A DNA stretch of 64,000 nt from Isochrysis galbana. Taxonomy: Eukaryota; Haptophyta; Isochrysidales; Isochrysidaceae. Both the position numbers and the translations under genes were made by a program. Below, piece after piece: positions 1 through 10,301 of the stretch. Under the pieces are notes generated by a model. It was not told the origin of the DNA. It was given only the letters and a program-made list of their open reading frames with translations, and searched no databases. The stretch is taken from positions 659,382-723,381 of the forward strand of contig CM030935.1 in NCBI GenBank assembly GCA_018136815.1, given 5' to 3'. How positions within the stretch are numbered: the first letter of the stretch is position 1; the number at the start of each line of letters is the position of its first letter.

Positions 1-294
1 TAAGGCCCGGGGGGAAGGGGGGGGGGGGGGGGGGCGCCCAGAGGGGGGGGGGGGGGAATCAAGTGCTTTACTTGTACATTTACGGAGGACTAGAGTAGTA
101 CAGTAGTACACATCTTACTTAGATAGAATTAAGGAGGCATGCAGCGGCGGTACCCAGACAATACAATATGCAATATGCACGTCCACACAAATAGACCCTG
201 CCCAAAACCATAACACCATAACCCATAAAGACGTAGCCCCTGTACCCGCCCCTCGGGGAGAGGGCACGCTTTTTCACCCTTGTAGCAACTAAGT
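1..294. other. Gene-free left edge with poly-G tract
   Basis: The first 60 bases are almost pure G with short C/T interruptions. The rest is mixed sequence without a credible reading frame. No gene or RNA was seen. Confidence 0.5.
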
Positions 295-949
295 TCTAAG
301 TTCTAAGTTTCTACTTGGTTGGCCCTTGGGGGCTTGGGGGTTGGGGGGGCACGAGCCCTCCCTCTCTCCACTCGTCCCCTACCATGGGCCATGGGGGAGG
401 AACCACCCATCCTCCTGGCACTTGGCATGCCTGATGGCTTGCCAGGAGGAGACTGCCCTACTGACTTACTTACTTCCCCACAGGCTCGCCCCATTCGCCC
501 GCCCTGGCCAGTCGTGGCCAGCCCATTGCTCCAACCGAACCCTCCCTCCCCCCCTGGCCCCTGGTCCCCTGGTCGACAGGCATACGGGTGCAGGTGCAGC
601 GTGGGAGCGTGGGGGCCCCAGAGGCTCCGGAGCGCCAGCGAGGGAGAGGCAGGGGAGGCCAGGGCCCAGCCCCAGCCTCCTCTGCCCCCGGAGCTGGCCA
701 GCTGGCCTCAGGGGTCGTCAGAGGGCAGCTGGAGGAGGCCTGTGCCGCAGGCGCGCCATCGCGCGTGCCGCAGGAGAGGGGAGAGAGAGCGCGGAGAAGG
801 GGGTGGGCAGCGCCCACCGAAAAATCGGTAAGTCTTGCGCCTGTTTACAGGATAAGGCGGGACCGAGGCCGCCGCCCACCCGGGAGGCATAGGAGGAAGG
901 GGGGAACGGATCACCGCGGGGGGGAGGGGGGGGGGGGCGCGGGCCAGCC
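295..949 (+). mobile_element. Family B short retroelement, copy B2, 3' truncated
   Basis: This stretch closely matches the complete copy B1 at 22765-23503. It starts with the decayed 5' hairpin (stem AAGT, loop TTCT, stem ACTT, then GGTTGGCCC) and runs through the same G/C-rich body: GGCACGAGCC, CTCCTGGCA, GCCAGCGAGGGAGAGGCAGG. It carries the conserved block CCGAAAAATCGG followed by GTAAGT...TTTACAG at 828-850, then the common end GGGGCGCGGGCCA. The usual 3' end (AATATTAAAAGG plus T run) is missing; at 951 the sequence passes directly into a small hairpin element. Overlapping long frames on both strands follow from base composition and are not treated as genes. Confidence 0.75.
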
Positions 950-950
950 G

Positions 951-1018
951 TAGGGCTGTCAAACACTGATGTATAACTACCAACATGTGGGGGGGGCTGC
1001 ATTTTTTGACCGTCCCCC
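951..1018 (+). mobile_element. Mini hairpin element (TAGGGC...TTTTGACCG), copy 1
   Basis: It begins TAGGGCTGTCAAACA and ends GGGCTGCATTTTTTGACCG, so the ends form an imperfect inverted repeat (TGTCAAA against TTTGACC). Related copies lie at 5990-6072 and, reversed, at 58886-58970. Lone left ends occur near 14250, 20938, 34249 and 44741. It is far too short to code. It could be a hAT-type MITE or a structured RNA-derived repeat. Confidence 0.5.
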
Positions 1019-2144
1019 AAAGCCCATGAAAAACTCCCGGGGGGCTCGCCTGCCGCAGTGAAAAATTCCCGAGGAAAATGGTGGGTATTACCGCGCCCCG
1101 CGCCCCCCTCGCCCCCCCTCTGCCTCTGCACACGCGCTGGCGCTGGGGCCCTAACAGTAAAGAACTGGCGGCCGCGCCGCGGGGACGATAAGGTTATTTC
1201 GGGGCCGTTGCTTCATGACACGCGATTCCCCCGAGATCCGTCCGCGCGATCGGGCGCCCGACCTTCATCTCGTGCCTAGAACAGGGAGCGGGAAGTCACC
1301 CGCGGACCCGCCGGAGCACCCCGGGCACCCCACAGCGCGTGCACACGACTGCCTTGGCCACAAAATAGTACGTCCATCCTGACCGCCCCGACCCGCCCCT
1401 CGCAGGAATCGCCCGCGTTCGTACTCGACAACGACCTCTACCTCCTCGACGCTGGGGCCGTCGACGCGTAGCAGCTGGCGAGCGCCAATGTCCAGGCAGC
1501 CCTCGCGGCACTCCTCTGCTCGACAGCGCCTCACCCGGCGCTGATCGACGAGGCTCGGCCTAGGGGTGGCACCAGAAAATCGCGGCTAGTCCCCCGCGCA
1601 AAGGCAAACGCTAGATACTAGCGCCCTCGCCTCCGCATTGGAATTGGGCTAGTGCTGGTGGCGCCCACACAGTACATAGAAATAGTATACGTGTACATTG
1701 TGGGAAACCAATAGCACCACACTCCAAAATCACGATGAGGACGAGAGCTCAGCAACCCCCGAGACTAGAAGAAGGTCTTGCTTCTTAATATTCTCGCCGC
1801 TGACGCAGCCCTGCGAGAATCTAGAGTCTAGCATGGACTCCTCCCTCCGTTCGCCCCCTCATGTGAACTTAGGAAAGATGCAACGAGATTGGCATGTGCA
1901 CGTCAACAAGCTTTTCATTTGGTAGTCGGGAAATGGAAAGCCAAGTCACCATTAGTGTGGATTGGTGGCTCAAATCCAGGATAGTCCTACATCTCGGCTC
2001 CAGTGGCAAGAAAGGCGTGGGTTGTCCGCAGCCTCTAAGACGACGAAGGAGTCTACTGTGCACCAACACAAGAAAAGAGTAGTGCATGCATGCAACCCTG
2101 AGCTAGTTCACTACACGACCTGTGATTTTCGACCCAAGCTTGAT
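1019..2144. other. Intergenic, no supported gene
   Basis: Short frames exist on both strands (for example 1265-1534 minus), but none resembles a protein family and they overlap one another. The right-hand end is probably the 3' flank of the minus-strand TspO-like gene. Confidence 0.5.
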
Positions 2145-3161
2145 CTAGTTGGCGGAGTCGGCCGTATTTACCTTCTCGGCTACTGTCTTCACCACAACGA
2201 CAAGGACTGCGATCGCGATGCAAACGCTCGTCGCAAGCTCCGCCTTGCTCAGGCCCTCAATTGTCGCCTGACCAATCTCGTCCATAAGTTTGCTGCCTCT
2301 TGGGCTCCCCGTGGAAGTCGCATAGAGAGCCCATGAGAGAGATGCTGCTGCTCCAGGCATGCCTTGCGAGAGCAGAGCTGTGGCTGCGACTGCTGCCAAG
2401 ACAAGAGAGCAGGCTGCTGTAGCTAGAACGCTCGAGGGTGAAAACCCACTGTTAGCAACAAAGAGGTTGACATTGACCAGGCAAGCGGCAAGCAGCCAGC
2501 CAAGGTGGATGGATCGCGGTCGGATGAGAGCGACTGTTTTCGTCGACTGCTCCTTCGACGCGGCAATCAGCTTACGCTGCGAAACGAACAGGAGCGCCGC
2601 AGCAGCCCCGAGCATGAGTGCGGGAAACCATAGCCAACCTATTTGGACAAGCTCCTTGTGGAAAGTCAAGCACCAGAGCGCCTGTGCAACATTGGCTCCA
2701 ATCCAGGTGTTGTTGGACTTGCGGACCGCACTTTCCAACGCAGCCTCCTTGGCTTTCTCCGAACCCACCGTGCCTGCGCGCTGAGACTTAGCTATGAGAG
2801 GAGTTGACAATGTGCTACCCGTGCATTCGCTGGTAAACATTCCGAGGCGGAACCACCCGACAACCTCCATCAAGCCAAGACTTTCGCCCGCATAGATGAG
2901 GCCCCAGATAGCGAAAGCGAACTTCGAGGGAGCTATCAGGGTCGCTAGCTCCTGGCCACCAGGAACTCCAGTGTCCAGGCGTCCAGGGATGGCGGCCGCT
3001 GCGATGTTGATGGCAAAGGCTGCTGCATACGTCGTTCTCCAGCCAAACCTCGTCGAAACCTTCTTCTGGTATAGCCTGAAGGCAGTATAGCCAGCGGCAG
3101 CAACAGCCACTCCAGCCGCCGCCACGCCCGCCGCCAGCCAGTGGTAGTTCGATGTGTCCAT
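2145..3161 (-). CDS. TspO/MBR-related multipass membrane protein
   Basis: A 338-aa intronless protein starting at an ATG (MDTSNYHWLA). It has about seven hydrophobic segments: residues ~9-25, 43-60, a long one around 78-100, then ~160-175, 183-195, 222-260 and 310-328. The motif FAFAIWGLIYAGE (81-93) resembles the FSIWGxIY signature of TspO/MBR and related tryptophan-rich proteins, which bind porphyrins or sterols in bacterial, mitochondrial or plastid membranes. The protein is longer than typical TspO (~160 aa), like larger algal relatives. A basic, alanine-rich N-terminus could be an organelle or membrane-anchor signal. The start lies 1.1 kb from the divergent ankyrin gene, across a very G-rich spacer. 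The family call is moderate; substrate and location are not shown by the sequence. Confidence 0.65.
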   Translation of the reverse strand: MDTSNYHWLAAGVAAAGVAVAAAGYTAFRLYQKKVSTRFGWRTTYAAAFAINIAAAAIPGRLDTGVPGGQELATLIAPSKFAFAIWGLIYAGESLGLMEVVGWFRLGMFTSECTGSTLSTPLIAKSQRAGTVGSEKAKEAALESAVRKSNNTWIGANVAQALWCLTFHKELVQIGWLWFPALMLGAAAALLFVSQRKLIAASKEQSTKTVALIRPRSIHLGWLLAACLVNVNLFVANSGFSPSSVLATAACSLVLAAVAATALLSQGMPGAAASLSWALYATSTGSPRGSKLMDEIGQATIEGLSKAELATSVCIAIAVLVVVVKTVAEKVNTADSAN

Positions 3162-3289
3162 GGGAGAGAGAGAGGCTGTCGCTCAGGCCGGCGCGGTGGG
3201 GGGCAGCGGTGGAAGGCGCCTCTCTACTCCCCTACTGAGAACGCACCTCGACCCACCACCCTGTCTATTAGGGAGAGAGCGGGGTGGGG

Positions 3290-4065
3290 GACCACGCTCG
3301 CGCGGGCCCCGGGCGGGGGGCGGGCGGGGGTGGGGTGGGGGGGGGGGCTACGGCCTCTCGCCGCCCAATAAAGGGGCTGGGGGGGGGGGGGGGGGAGGCT
3401 GAAGGCGGGGGGGGGGGGGGGGGGGGGGGGGGGACCGGAGACCCTCTCCGCCCCCCCCCCCCCGCGGGGAAGCTCCCCCCCCCCCCTTCCGCCCCGCCAC
3501 CCCCCTCCCCCTTTCAGGCGCCGATTGCGAACGGAAGGAAGGGGGGGGGGGCGTCGACGCTCCGCCCATTCGATGAGTTGACGAGATTCGGCGCGGGGGG
3601 GGGCGCGCGGGGGGGGGGGGGCGCGGGGGGGGGGGCGCGCGGGGGGGGTCCGCTCCGCCGGCGAGAGAAGTGGCCCGGGCTTCCATCCCATCGCGAGAAG
3701 AGGAGAGGGGAAGTGATTTCTCTACATGATCACAGAATTGGGGCAACCCCCCCCGTCCCCTTGCCCTCTCTTCTTCCCTACTCTCTCTCTCTTCTTTTCC
3801 CTCTCCTCCTCCTCTCTCTCTCCGCCGCCTTCAATCCCCTCGTGCTCTCTCACGTTGAAGAGGCTGCGTATCTTAGTACATCGGGGGAGGGCGGAGGGAG
3901 GAGGGGAGGGGGGGGGGAGGAGAGAGGAAAGAGGGGGGGGGCGAGGGAGAAGAAGGGGGGGGGGGGGGGACTGAGAGGGAGGCGCGCGGTGGGGGGAGGG
4001 GGGAGGGGGGGGGGGCGGGGGAAGGTGGGGGGGAGGAGGGGGAGAGAGGGAGGGGGGGGACTCTC
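3290..4065. repeat. G-rich/pyrimidine-rich divergent spacer
   Basis: Between the TspO-like (-) and ankyrin (+) starts lie long runs of G (3378-3434, 3540-3650, 3950-4060) interrupted by a CT-rich stretch (3780-3835). Long open frames on both strands encode only Gly/Pro/Arg and are composition artefacts. The DNA could form G-quadruplex or triplex structures. It probably contains promoters for both genes, but no specific element can be named. Confidence 0.6.
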
Positions 4066-4254
4066 GTCGTGAGAGAGGAGAAGGGAGGCGGAGTCCCTGT
4101 GCAGCAAGCATACTCTCATCTTCTCCCTCTCGTCTCCCCCGAGCCTGTTCCCCCCTCGCCCCCTTCTGTCCTCGCTAGACGTAACCCCCTCGCCCCACTC
4201 CGCGTGGGGTGTTGGACGCGGAGCGAGCGGACGAGCAACTACTCATCGAGCTGG

Positions 4255-5082
4255 ATGAACACCGCCGTCGCCACGCCCATGCACAGCGCCTTTCCCGAGG
4301 AAGGCTGTGGCGAGCTGCGCGACGCCTTCATCCCGAGGAGGCAGCTCACGGGCAACCACAAGGAGGGGGGCGCGTCGGGCGATGACATGGGCAACGAGGA
4401 CTCGGATGATGATTCTCCCATCGTCGCCAAGCGCCGCTCGCGCCGCTCTGCCGTGCATTGGGACCGGCCCTCGGTCGATGCCGGTGAGCCGGAGGCGCCA
4501 ATCGACGGCCCAGCAGATGTTGCCGCCGCAATCATCGAGGCCGTCGAGGCGAGTGACGTGCCCGAGGCGCGTCGATTGCTTGAGGAGAACCCATCAGCTG
4601 CACGCTCATGGAAGCAGTGCAGGACTCTGCTCCACTCTGCTGCCGCTGAGGGCTGTGAGGAGATGGTGAGCCTGCTGATGCAGGCTGGAGCGAGCCTATC
4701 TGAGTTAGACGATGAGGGGCAGACACCGCTGCACGTGGCGTGCGCCAACGAGGTCGTTGGCGTGGCCACGAAACTATCAGAGCGCGTGCCTTGCTGGGAA
4801 CTGCTGGTGGAGGACAAGTACAAGATGACACCGCTACACCTGGCCACGGAATCGGGAGTCGAGGAGCTTGTTGCTCTCTTGCTGCATAGTCTGCAAGAAC
4901 TCCGCAAGTCCCCTGGCGCGGACTCCGATGCCATATTGCGCCTGCGCCGGGGCACGTGCGAATTTCTCGCTCAGCGGCACGGATACACGGGCGTGCTCGG
5001 GCTGCTTCACGGGGATGATTCGGATCCGTGCGAGCACTGCGACGGTGCCGAGCACTCGACAGAAGAGGAGGACGTGCATTGA
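4255..5082 (+). CDS. Ankyrin-repeat protein
   Basis: A 275-aa protein if translation starts at the ATG at 4255 (MNTAVATPMHSAF). An in-frame ATG at 4069 would add 62 low-complexity residues, so the later start is preferred. Residues ~90-120 are acidic and charged. The C-terminal half carries ankyrin helices: DVPEARRLLEENP, then CRTLLHSAAAEGCEEMVSLL, GQTPLHVACANEV and MTPLHLATESGVEELVALLL. These are three clear TPLHxA repeats plus a degenerate first one. Such repeats are protein-interaction scaffolds; no catalytic domain is visible. The protein ends in an acidic, Cys/His-containing tail. It is divergent to the TspO-like gene. The partner and cellular role are unknown. Confidence 0.8.
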   Translation: MNTAVATPMHSAFPEEGCGELRDAFIPRRQLTGNHKEGGASGDDMGNEDSDDDSPIVAKRRSRRSAVHWDRPSVDAGEPEAPIDGPADVAAAIIEAVEASDVPEARRLLEENPSAARSWKQCRTLLHSAAAEGCEEMVSLLMQAGASLSELDDEGQTPLHVACANEVVGVATKLSERVPCWELLVEDKYKMTPLHLATESGVEELVALLLHSLQELRKSPGADSDAILRLRRGTCEFLAQRHGYTGVLGLLHGDDSDPCEHCDGAEHSTEEEDVH

Positions 5083-6124
5083 GCTATGCCGTGCATGTGC
5101 CTGTACCCCTATCCTTGCCGCTCCTCTACAGTCAACCCAGTTTCTCTTTTCTGTCTCACCAAACGTCACTGTGTCAGCCGCCATCGTCATCTGTGCGAGT
5201 CGTGTGCCTTGAGATAGTCTTGCCGCGATCATGTTCGGTCGAGCACACGGCTTCTTCGTGGCCAAAGTAAGTCGGTGCAGTGCAATACTCTTCGTCCATG
5301 CCGTGGAAGACGCGCTCCAGATATCGCTCTCCATCTTGGACCCTGTTCATCAAGGCAAGGCAGTTCTCTGCCGGCCTGCCTATTCCATGCCTTCGCGTGA
5401 ATTTTGGACATGAATCACACCACTGCAATTGGACGGAAGACAACTATGCCGGCTTGGAAGATGCAGCGGCATCTCTTGGCCATTGCTTCCAGTTTGGCCG
5501 CCCTGCCTTACTCTTCACGCGTACGAGACTGTGCACGATATTCTCTTCGCCTAGTGTGGCGGACGCCAGGTCAAGGGACATAGTTGGCAGATTGGGATCA
5601 TGTTACATGTACGCTGGATGACGACCTTCATTCGGTTATGCGGTATCTCTCCCTTATGCATACGCACGCCTCTTGGGGCCACGTTCAACACCCATTCAAT
5701 ACATAGTATCAAATCTTCACTCGTGAGAGAGGATGCCTTCGGACAACTAGTGAGATAGTATGAAGCTGTCCGTCGGGATCGTGCTCATGCAACGAGAAGA
5801 AGTCGATGGCCTGCTCGGTGATTCAGCCATTTTGGCGGCAGATAGGCTAGAGCTTCTTTCTGCAGCTGTTAGAAGCCACCCAGGCCCTTGGTTCGGAGCA
5901 TTCATGTGTGTAACGTCGCCACGGCTGACTATCATCCCATCCCGGTGCTTTATGTGTGGAGCGGTTCTGAGATCAGGTGCAACTTATTATAGGGCAATCA
6001 AACAGCGATTTATAATAAGCCTACTATCATGTATCATGTTGCGGGGGCTGCATTTTTTGATCGTTCTCCTCAGGTTGAAGCAAAACCAAAACGCTCGAAC
6101 GGATTCGAACGCAACCATGGACAG
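5083..6124. other. Intergenic with mini hairpin element copy 2
   Basis: No credible gene was seen; the frame at 5760-6143 has no recognisable domain. Near 5990-6072 lies a relative of the hairpin element at 951: TAGGGCAATCAAACA ... GGGCTGCATTTTTTGATCG. Compared with copy 1, both arms changed together (GTC to ATC, GAC to GAT), so pairing is kept. Confidence 0.5.
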
Positions 6125-6245
6125 CTTGAGACTAATCTTATGATTTGTCGCCCTGGAGGGGGTCCTCACGGGGTCAGCGTGGTTGTTAGTGCGTTTCGGC
6201 CTGTGCCTGTTTGGAACCTGTTCGCCCACGAGGCGTGCAACTAGC
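6125..6245 (+). mobile_element. Family C retroelement 5' end fragment
   Basis: The sequence has the family hairpin (stem ACTAATC, loop TTAT, stem GATTTGT) followed by CGCCCTGGAGGGGGTCC. This corresponds to the 5' end of the complete element C1 at 33252. The body is lost after about 100 bases. Confidence 0.45.
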
Positions 6246-6504
6246 GTATGCTGTACCAATTGGACGCGCGCGTTGGCCGAGGGCACAATTCGTGTTCGCT
6301 CTTCCCTGTCTTTAAGTTTGTAGCTTCGCCCTGTTCGTTGGGGTGGAGTTAATGAGTTTCGCGTTCAAGTTTGAAATTTATATATTTGAGTGCCTAGTAC
6401 TATCAGCCCAAGTGTTGCTCTAGAGTTGTAGACACCTGCTGAGTAAGTTCTACTGTGGGCCCGCCTTCTTTTGGGAACAACGGAGGGCGAGAGAAGAGAG
6501 GGCG

Positions 6505-6590
6505 GGGTGACGATAGAGAGAGGGAGGGAGGGAGGGAGGGGGAGAGCGAGAGCGAGAGCGAGAGCGAGAGAGCGAGAGAGAGAGAGAAAT
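6505..6590 (+). repeat. (GA)/(GAGAGC) microsatellite upstream of the SHTW gene
   Basis: A purine tract of GGGA, GAGAGC and GA units ending about 20 bases before the start codon at 6610. It probably lies in the promoter or 5' UTR. Confidence 0.7.
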
Positions 6591-6609
6591 CAGAGGACGC
6601 GTGGGAGCG

Positions 6610-9600
6610 ATGGGCTGCAATGTCTCTCGAGTTACCGAGGAACCGCGCAATGAGGCTACTGAGCAGGCAGAGGCCAACGGACGTCTGCCGATGACTCTAG
6701 CGGTGCAGCCACCGCCCGACATGCAGGACACACAGCAGAACAGTTGCGAGGAAGGCGAGCCAGAGCCGCTGCCAGCCGCCAAACCCAAGCTCAGCATGCT
6801 GGTGGCAGTCGCAGCAGCAGGAGGTGGCGCCAAGTCGTGGGCAAAGGTGATGATGGCCAACAGCGCCACGACTACGGCAGCCAAGCTGGAGGAGCAGGCT
6901 GCGGACCTGTCCGCCTCGCAGCTTGGTAGTATCGCAGAAGCAGAACGCGAGCTCTGTGCGGCTGCCATCGAGGCGGAGGAGGCACACCTGGCTGAGGTGG
7001 GTGAGGAGGATAACACCATGGTCATGAGCTGGGACGGCGGCGAGACATTCCACTATGGAGATCCGACGCAGCCAATTCCAAACTCCTCGCACCGGCACGC
7101 TGCCGAGGCGCGTTGCTACAAGGCCGTCGATGCAAAGGACAAAGCAACGGCGCCGAGTCGTGAGGAGCGCGAAACGCAGCAAGCTAGGCGAGGGGTCTAT
7201 GTCTGGTGGCTGATACTCTTTGCCCAGGTTTGCGACGAGTCATGGACGACATCTGATGTCGTGCGTCTCAAGGTATGGGTCTTTTCATGCCGCTTTATCC
7301 AAATACCACAATAGCCGGGAGGCCCTCAGCTTTACCGGCATTGCACTTGAGCATTATATAGTGGTGTTGTGCGTGGATGTGCTCGGTGTGAAGGCACCGT
7401 CGCTTGTGCGCCCTGGGTTGTCACGATACCTAGACACCCACTGTGCCTTTCTCAGATCCGTCCAATGACGCGTCGCCGCCGCTGCCGCTTCATTGAGCTA
7501 GCGCAGATGCGGGACAAAACGGGCCTTGCTGCTGTGTTCGTGTCTCACACGTGGGGCGCCCGATTCAGGTGTGGTGCAGGGGAACTTCCGTGTGGCTGAC
7601 GTCGGTAAAGAGATCATTCCGTCGCGGCCGTGCGAACTCTTGTTTTTTTTGCTAGCTGGGCATGAGCTTCCCGTCCTTACAGAGCGACCCACGCCTTGCC
7701 CACTCTCCGCAGGGAGCTAGTTGCAGCCATTGCATATGCATTGCCGCCTGATACTCTGGTTTGGGTTGACATTTTTGCTGTGCGCCAATGGCCGGGTAAC
7801 ATTGCGGACATCGACTTCCGACCCGTTGTACAACAGACGAACGCATTGTTGCTGATTGCAAGGCACCTAGAGCAGGTCAAGAAGATATTCAGCGCTTGCC
7901 CGGCTGATTTACGACAGCATGTGCTACCTTATTGTCTTCTACCTTATTGTCTTCTCCTGAGTAGATCGCACCAAGTGGCCGAAGTGGCCGTGCCATCGAT
8001 TGCACAATCCCGGTCTTCCATGGCATGGAGGATATCCCCCTCTCACGCACCCATGTAAGCTCCCTTTAGCATGCGTTACCACACTACACGAGGAACCTTG
8101 CCCACTGTCGAATAGGTCGCGGATATCTCTCCTAGTGCCATCATCAATGCCAATTGCCAGCTTGACATGCGTGGTGGTCCTGACGAGGCAAAATCACTGC
8201 AGGTCTGCAAAATCACGTCGCGTTCCAACATCCTAGCCAGAACTCCGCACCCGCGGGCAGCTGAGGTGCTGACTTGCCGCATATTTTTAGAGTTTCTCCC
8301 ATTGACCCCTCACAGTTCGTCATGCGCAACACTCTGCGTGAGCTGCCTTCCGACCAATTAACTACTTGCGCCTTCTTCCGCATCTGGTGCGTGGTGGAGA
8401 TTGTGGCCGCCCTGTTGGCCGAAATTCCGGTCTTGATGTTGGTTGGCTCTGAACGGCGGCTGCTGGACCAAACTTCCACCGAGCCTAAGACTGCTGCCGC
8501 TGGCTATCTTGTGCAAGGAGCCGGCTCTGCCGTCGCGAATGGAACGTACCTTCGTGACGGCGAATACGAGGGCGCGCCGCTCTACAAGAAGGATCAGTGG
8601 TACCTACTGCGTTATACGCTGCCTAGCGGCAATAAATTCTGGTACATTGCCGACAAAGATCGTCTGGATGTGGACGCAGGGGACCTATACCGCGTGAGGA
8701 GTGATGAGGACGAACCTCCAATTGGTGGCTGGAGCAAGGCATTCGACGGCTTCTTCCCAGCGCCCACCCTTTCGCGCCTCGAGGAAGTGCGTGCCGCTGA
8801 CACAGAGATGGAGGGAGAGGGGAAAGAGGTGCCGGATGCGCAGGAGGAGGATCTAGAGGAGTGCACGCCTGCGAATCGCAGGCGGGCGACGAAGAAGAGA
8901 AAAAATCAGGGCAGAAGGCCCATTCGTAGCAAGGTCGGTCTCAATTTTGATGTCGACGAGCTTGATCTTGCAGATTCCGAGGAGGAGGGAGAGGAGGAGG
9001 AAGAGGAAGAGGGCACGCCCCTAGGGGCATTTGAGCCGAATTCCGCAATGCTGGACACTTTACTCGAATGTGTCGACGTGGGCAAAGCCATTGCATCCGT
9101 GAGCTTATTGCCTGCCGTGCCATGCAACCCGTCCGGTATTCGATATTCAAAGTGTTATGCACGCGCATCATGCCATCACATTAGGCCCGCAAGGAAAGCT
9201 TGTTGGTCTCAATTGTCTTCTCATCGCCGCAAGTCTTTGCTGCGGCCGGCCAATATGCCAAGGCCCTATCAGCTTCGTCGCCTGATTTGCTAGATCCCTT
9301 TTCCCATTATGAATAGGTGGAAGCTGACCGCGCCCGTGAGCTTGCGTCAGTCCAGAAGGAAGTTGGCATCGTCCGTGCCAATTGCAAGGCGCGCGGGGCA
9401 ATTATCGGAGCAAAGCACGCAATGCGTGTTGTGCCTGTGCTTCATGCGGCGGCAACGCGGCAGCTCGCCCACCTAAGTCGGCTCGCGGATCCTGCGGAAC
9501 GGGCTGCTGCATTGGTCGCTTCTGCTTCGGTCGGGCTTACCGGAGGATTGGAGGTGTGCTGCCGCCTTGACTTCTCATGTTCTCTTCTTTCGCGTTTGTC

Positions 9601-10301
9601 GAGAAGGGGTTGAGGGTATCGGGGATCACCTGACGTACTCACGTGATGGGGCACGTGGTGCCTTGCTCATGATCTATGTACTCATCGCGAACACCTCAGT
9701 ATGTCAGGTTCTCCTTGCGCGTGGAACTGATGGGGAAGAGAATGGCGTCGCAGATCCTTTCGATGAGTCTACTCTCGACGCGGCACTTGTGGCAGCGGCA
9801 TGTGGTGGTCATGTCTCATCCTTGGAACTCCTCCTCGCTCAGGAGCCACCGCCCCAAGCCTCTGCGATCAAAGAGAGTTTCTTAAGAGCATGCGGTGCGG
9901 GACAATGTGACACCGCGCGGCGTCTTTTAGATGCCGGAGCACCGCTTGAGGCGCGAGATCGGAGCCGCTGGACTGGCCTTATTCTAGGCGCCCTCTGTGG
10001 CGCGAATGATCTCTGCGAGATGCTGCTCGAAAGGGGTGCAGAGATTAATGCGGCGGACTCGAACAAGTGGACTGCCATCATCTGGGCTTCTGACCGACAA
10101 CAAGTGTCCACCGTTGCCTTCTTCATAGAGAGGGGTGCCATCATTCAAGGCGCAATGCATTGGGCGCGCGATCCAGCCATTATTGAAATGCTCACTGCAC
10201 GCGGCGGCTACAAGGGTGACCAGACCAAACTCGGTATTGAAGACGGTGTTGTCTTCTTGTTGGCAGATAAAAACCGTGGTCGGCATGTTGACGAACAATA
10301 G
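6610..10301 (+). CDS. Eight-exon SHTW-domain / WYIADK-domain / ankyrin protein
   Basis: The proposed exons are 6610-7272, 7456-7568, 7713-7875, 7965-8054, 8116-8202, 8316-9098, 9317-9553 and 9708-10301, giving 909 aa with every junction in frame. Introns are GT-AG and 60-218 nt long. The N-terminus MGCNVS fits N-myristoylation plus palmitoylation, so membrane attachment is likely. Residues ~245-415 hold the SHTW domain: VFVSHTWGARF, WVDIFAVRQWPGN (~276-288) and FFRIWCVVEI (~392-401). This layout resembles TIR/HET-like signalling domains (inference). Residues ~435-524 hold a module with DGEYEGAPLYK and WYIADKDRLDVDAGDLYRV, recalled from many haptophyte proteins. An acidic stretch, a helical exon and ankyrin repeats (~730-870) follow. 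The least certain exons are 3-5, because the donors at 7876 (GTCAAG) and 8203 (GTCTGC) are weak. No close function is known to me; a membrane-tethered sensor or signalling role is plausible. Confidence 0.75.

Noticed and set aside
319-1133. Several 70-190-aa frames in the first kilobase
   Set aside because: They overlap in all frames inside a family B retroelement copy, and the frames are not conserved in the other copies.
3224-4119. Long Pro/Gly/Arg-rich open frames on both strands
   Set aside because: They lie in poly-G/poly-C DNA where stop codons cannot occur; no domain or plausible start.
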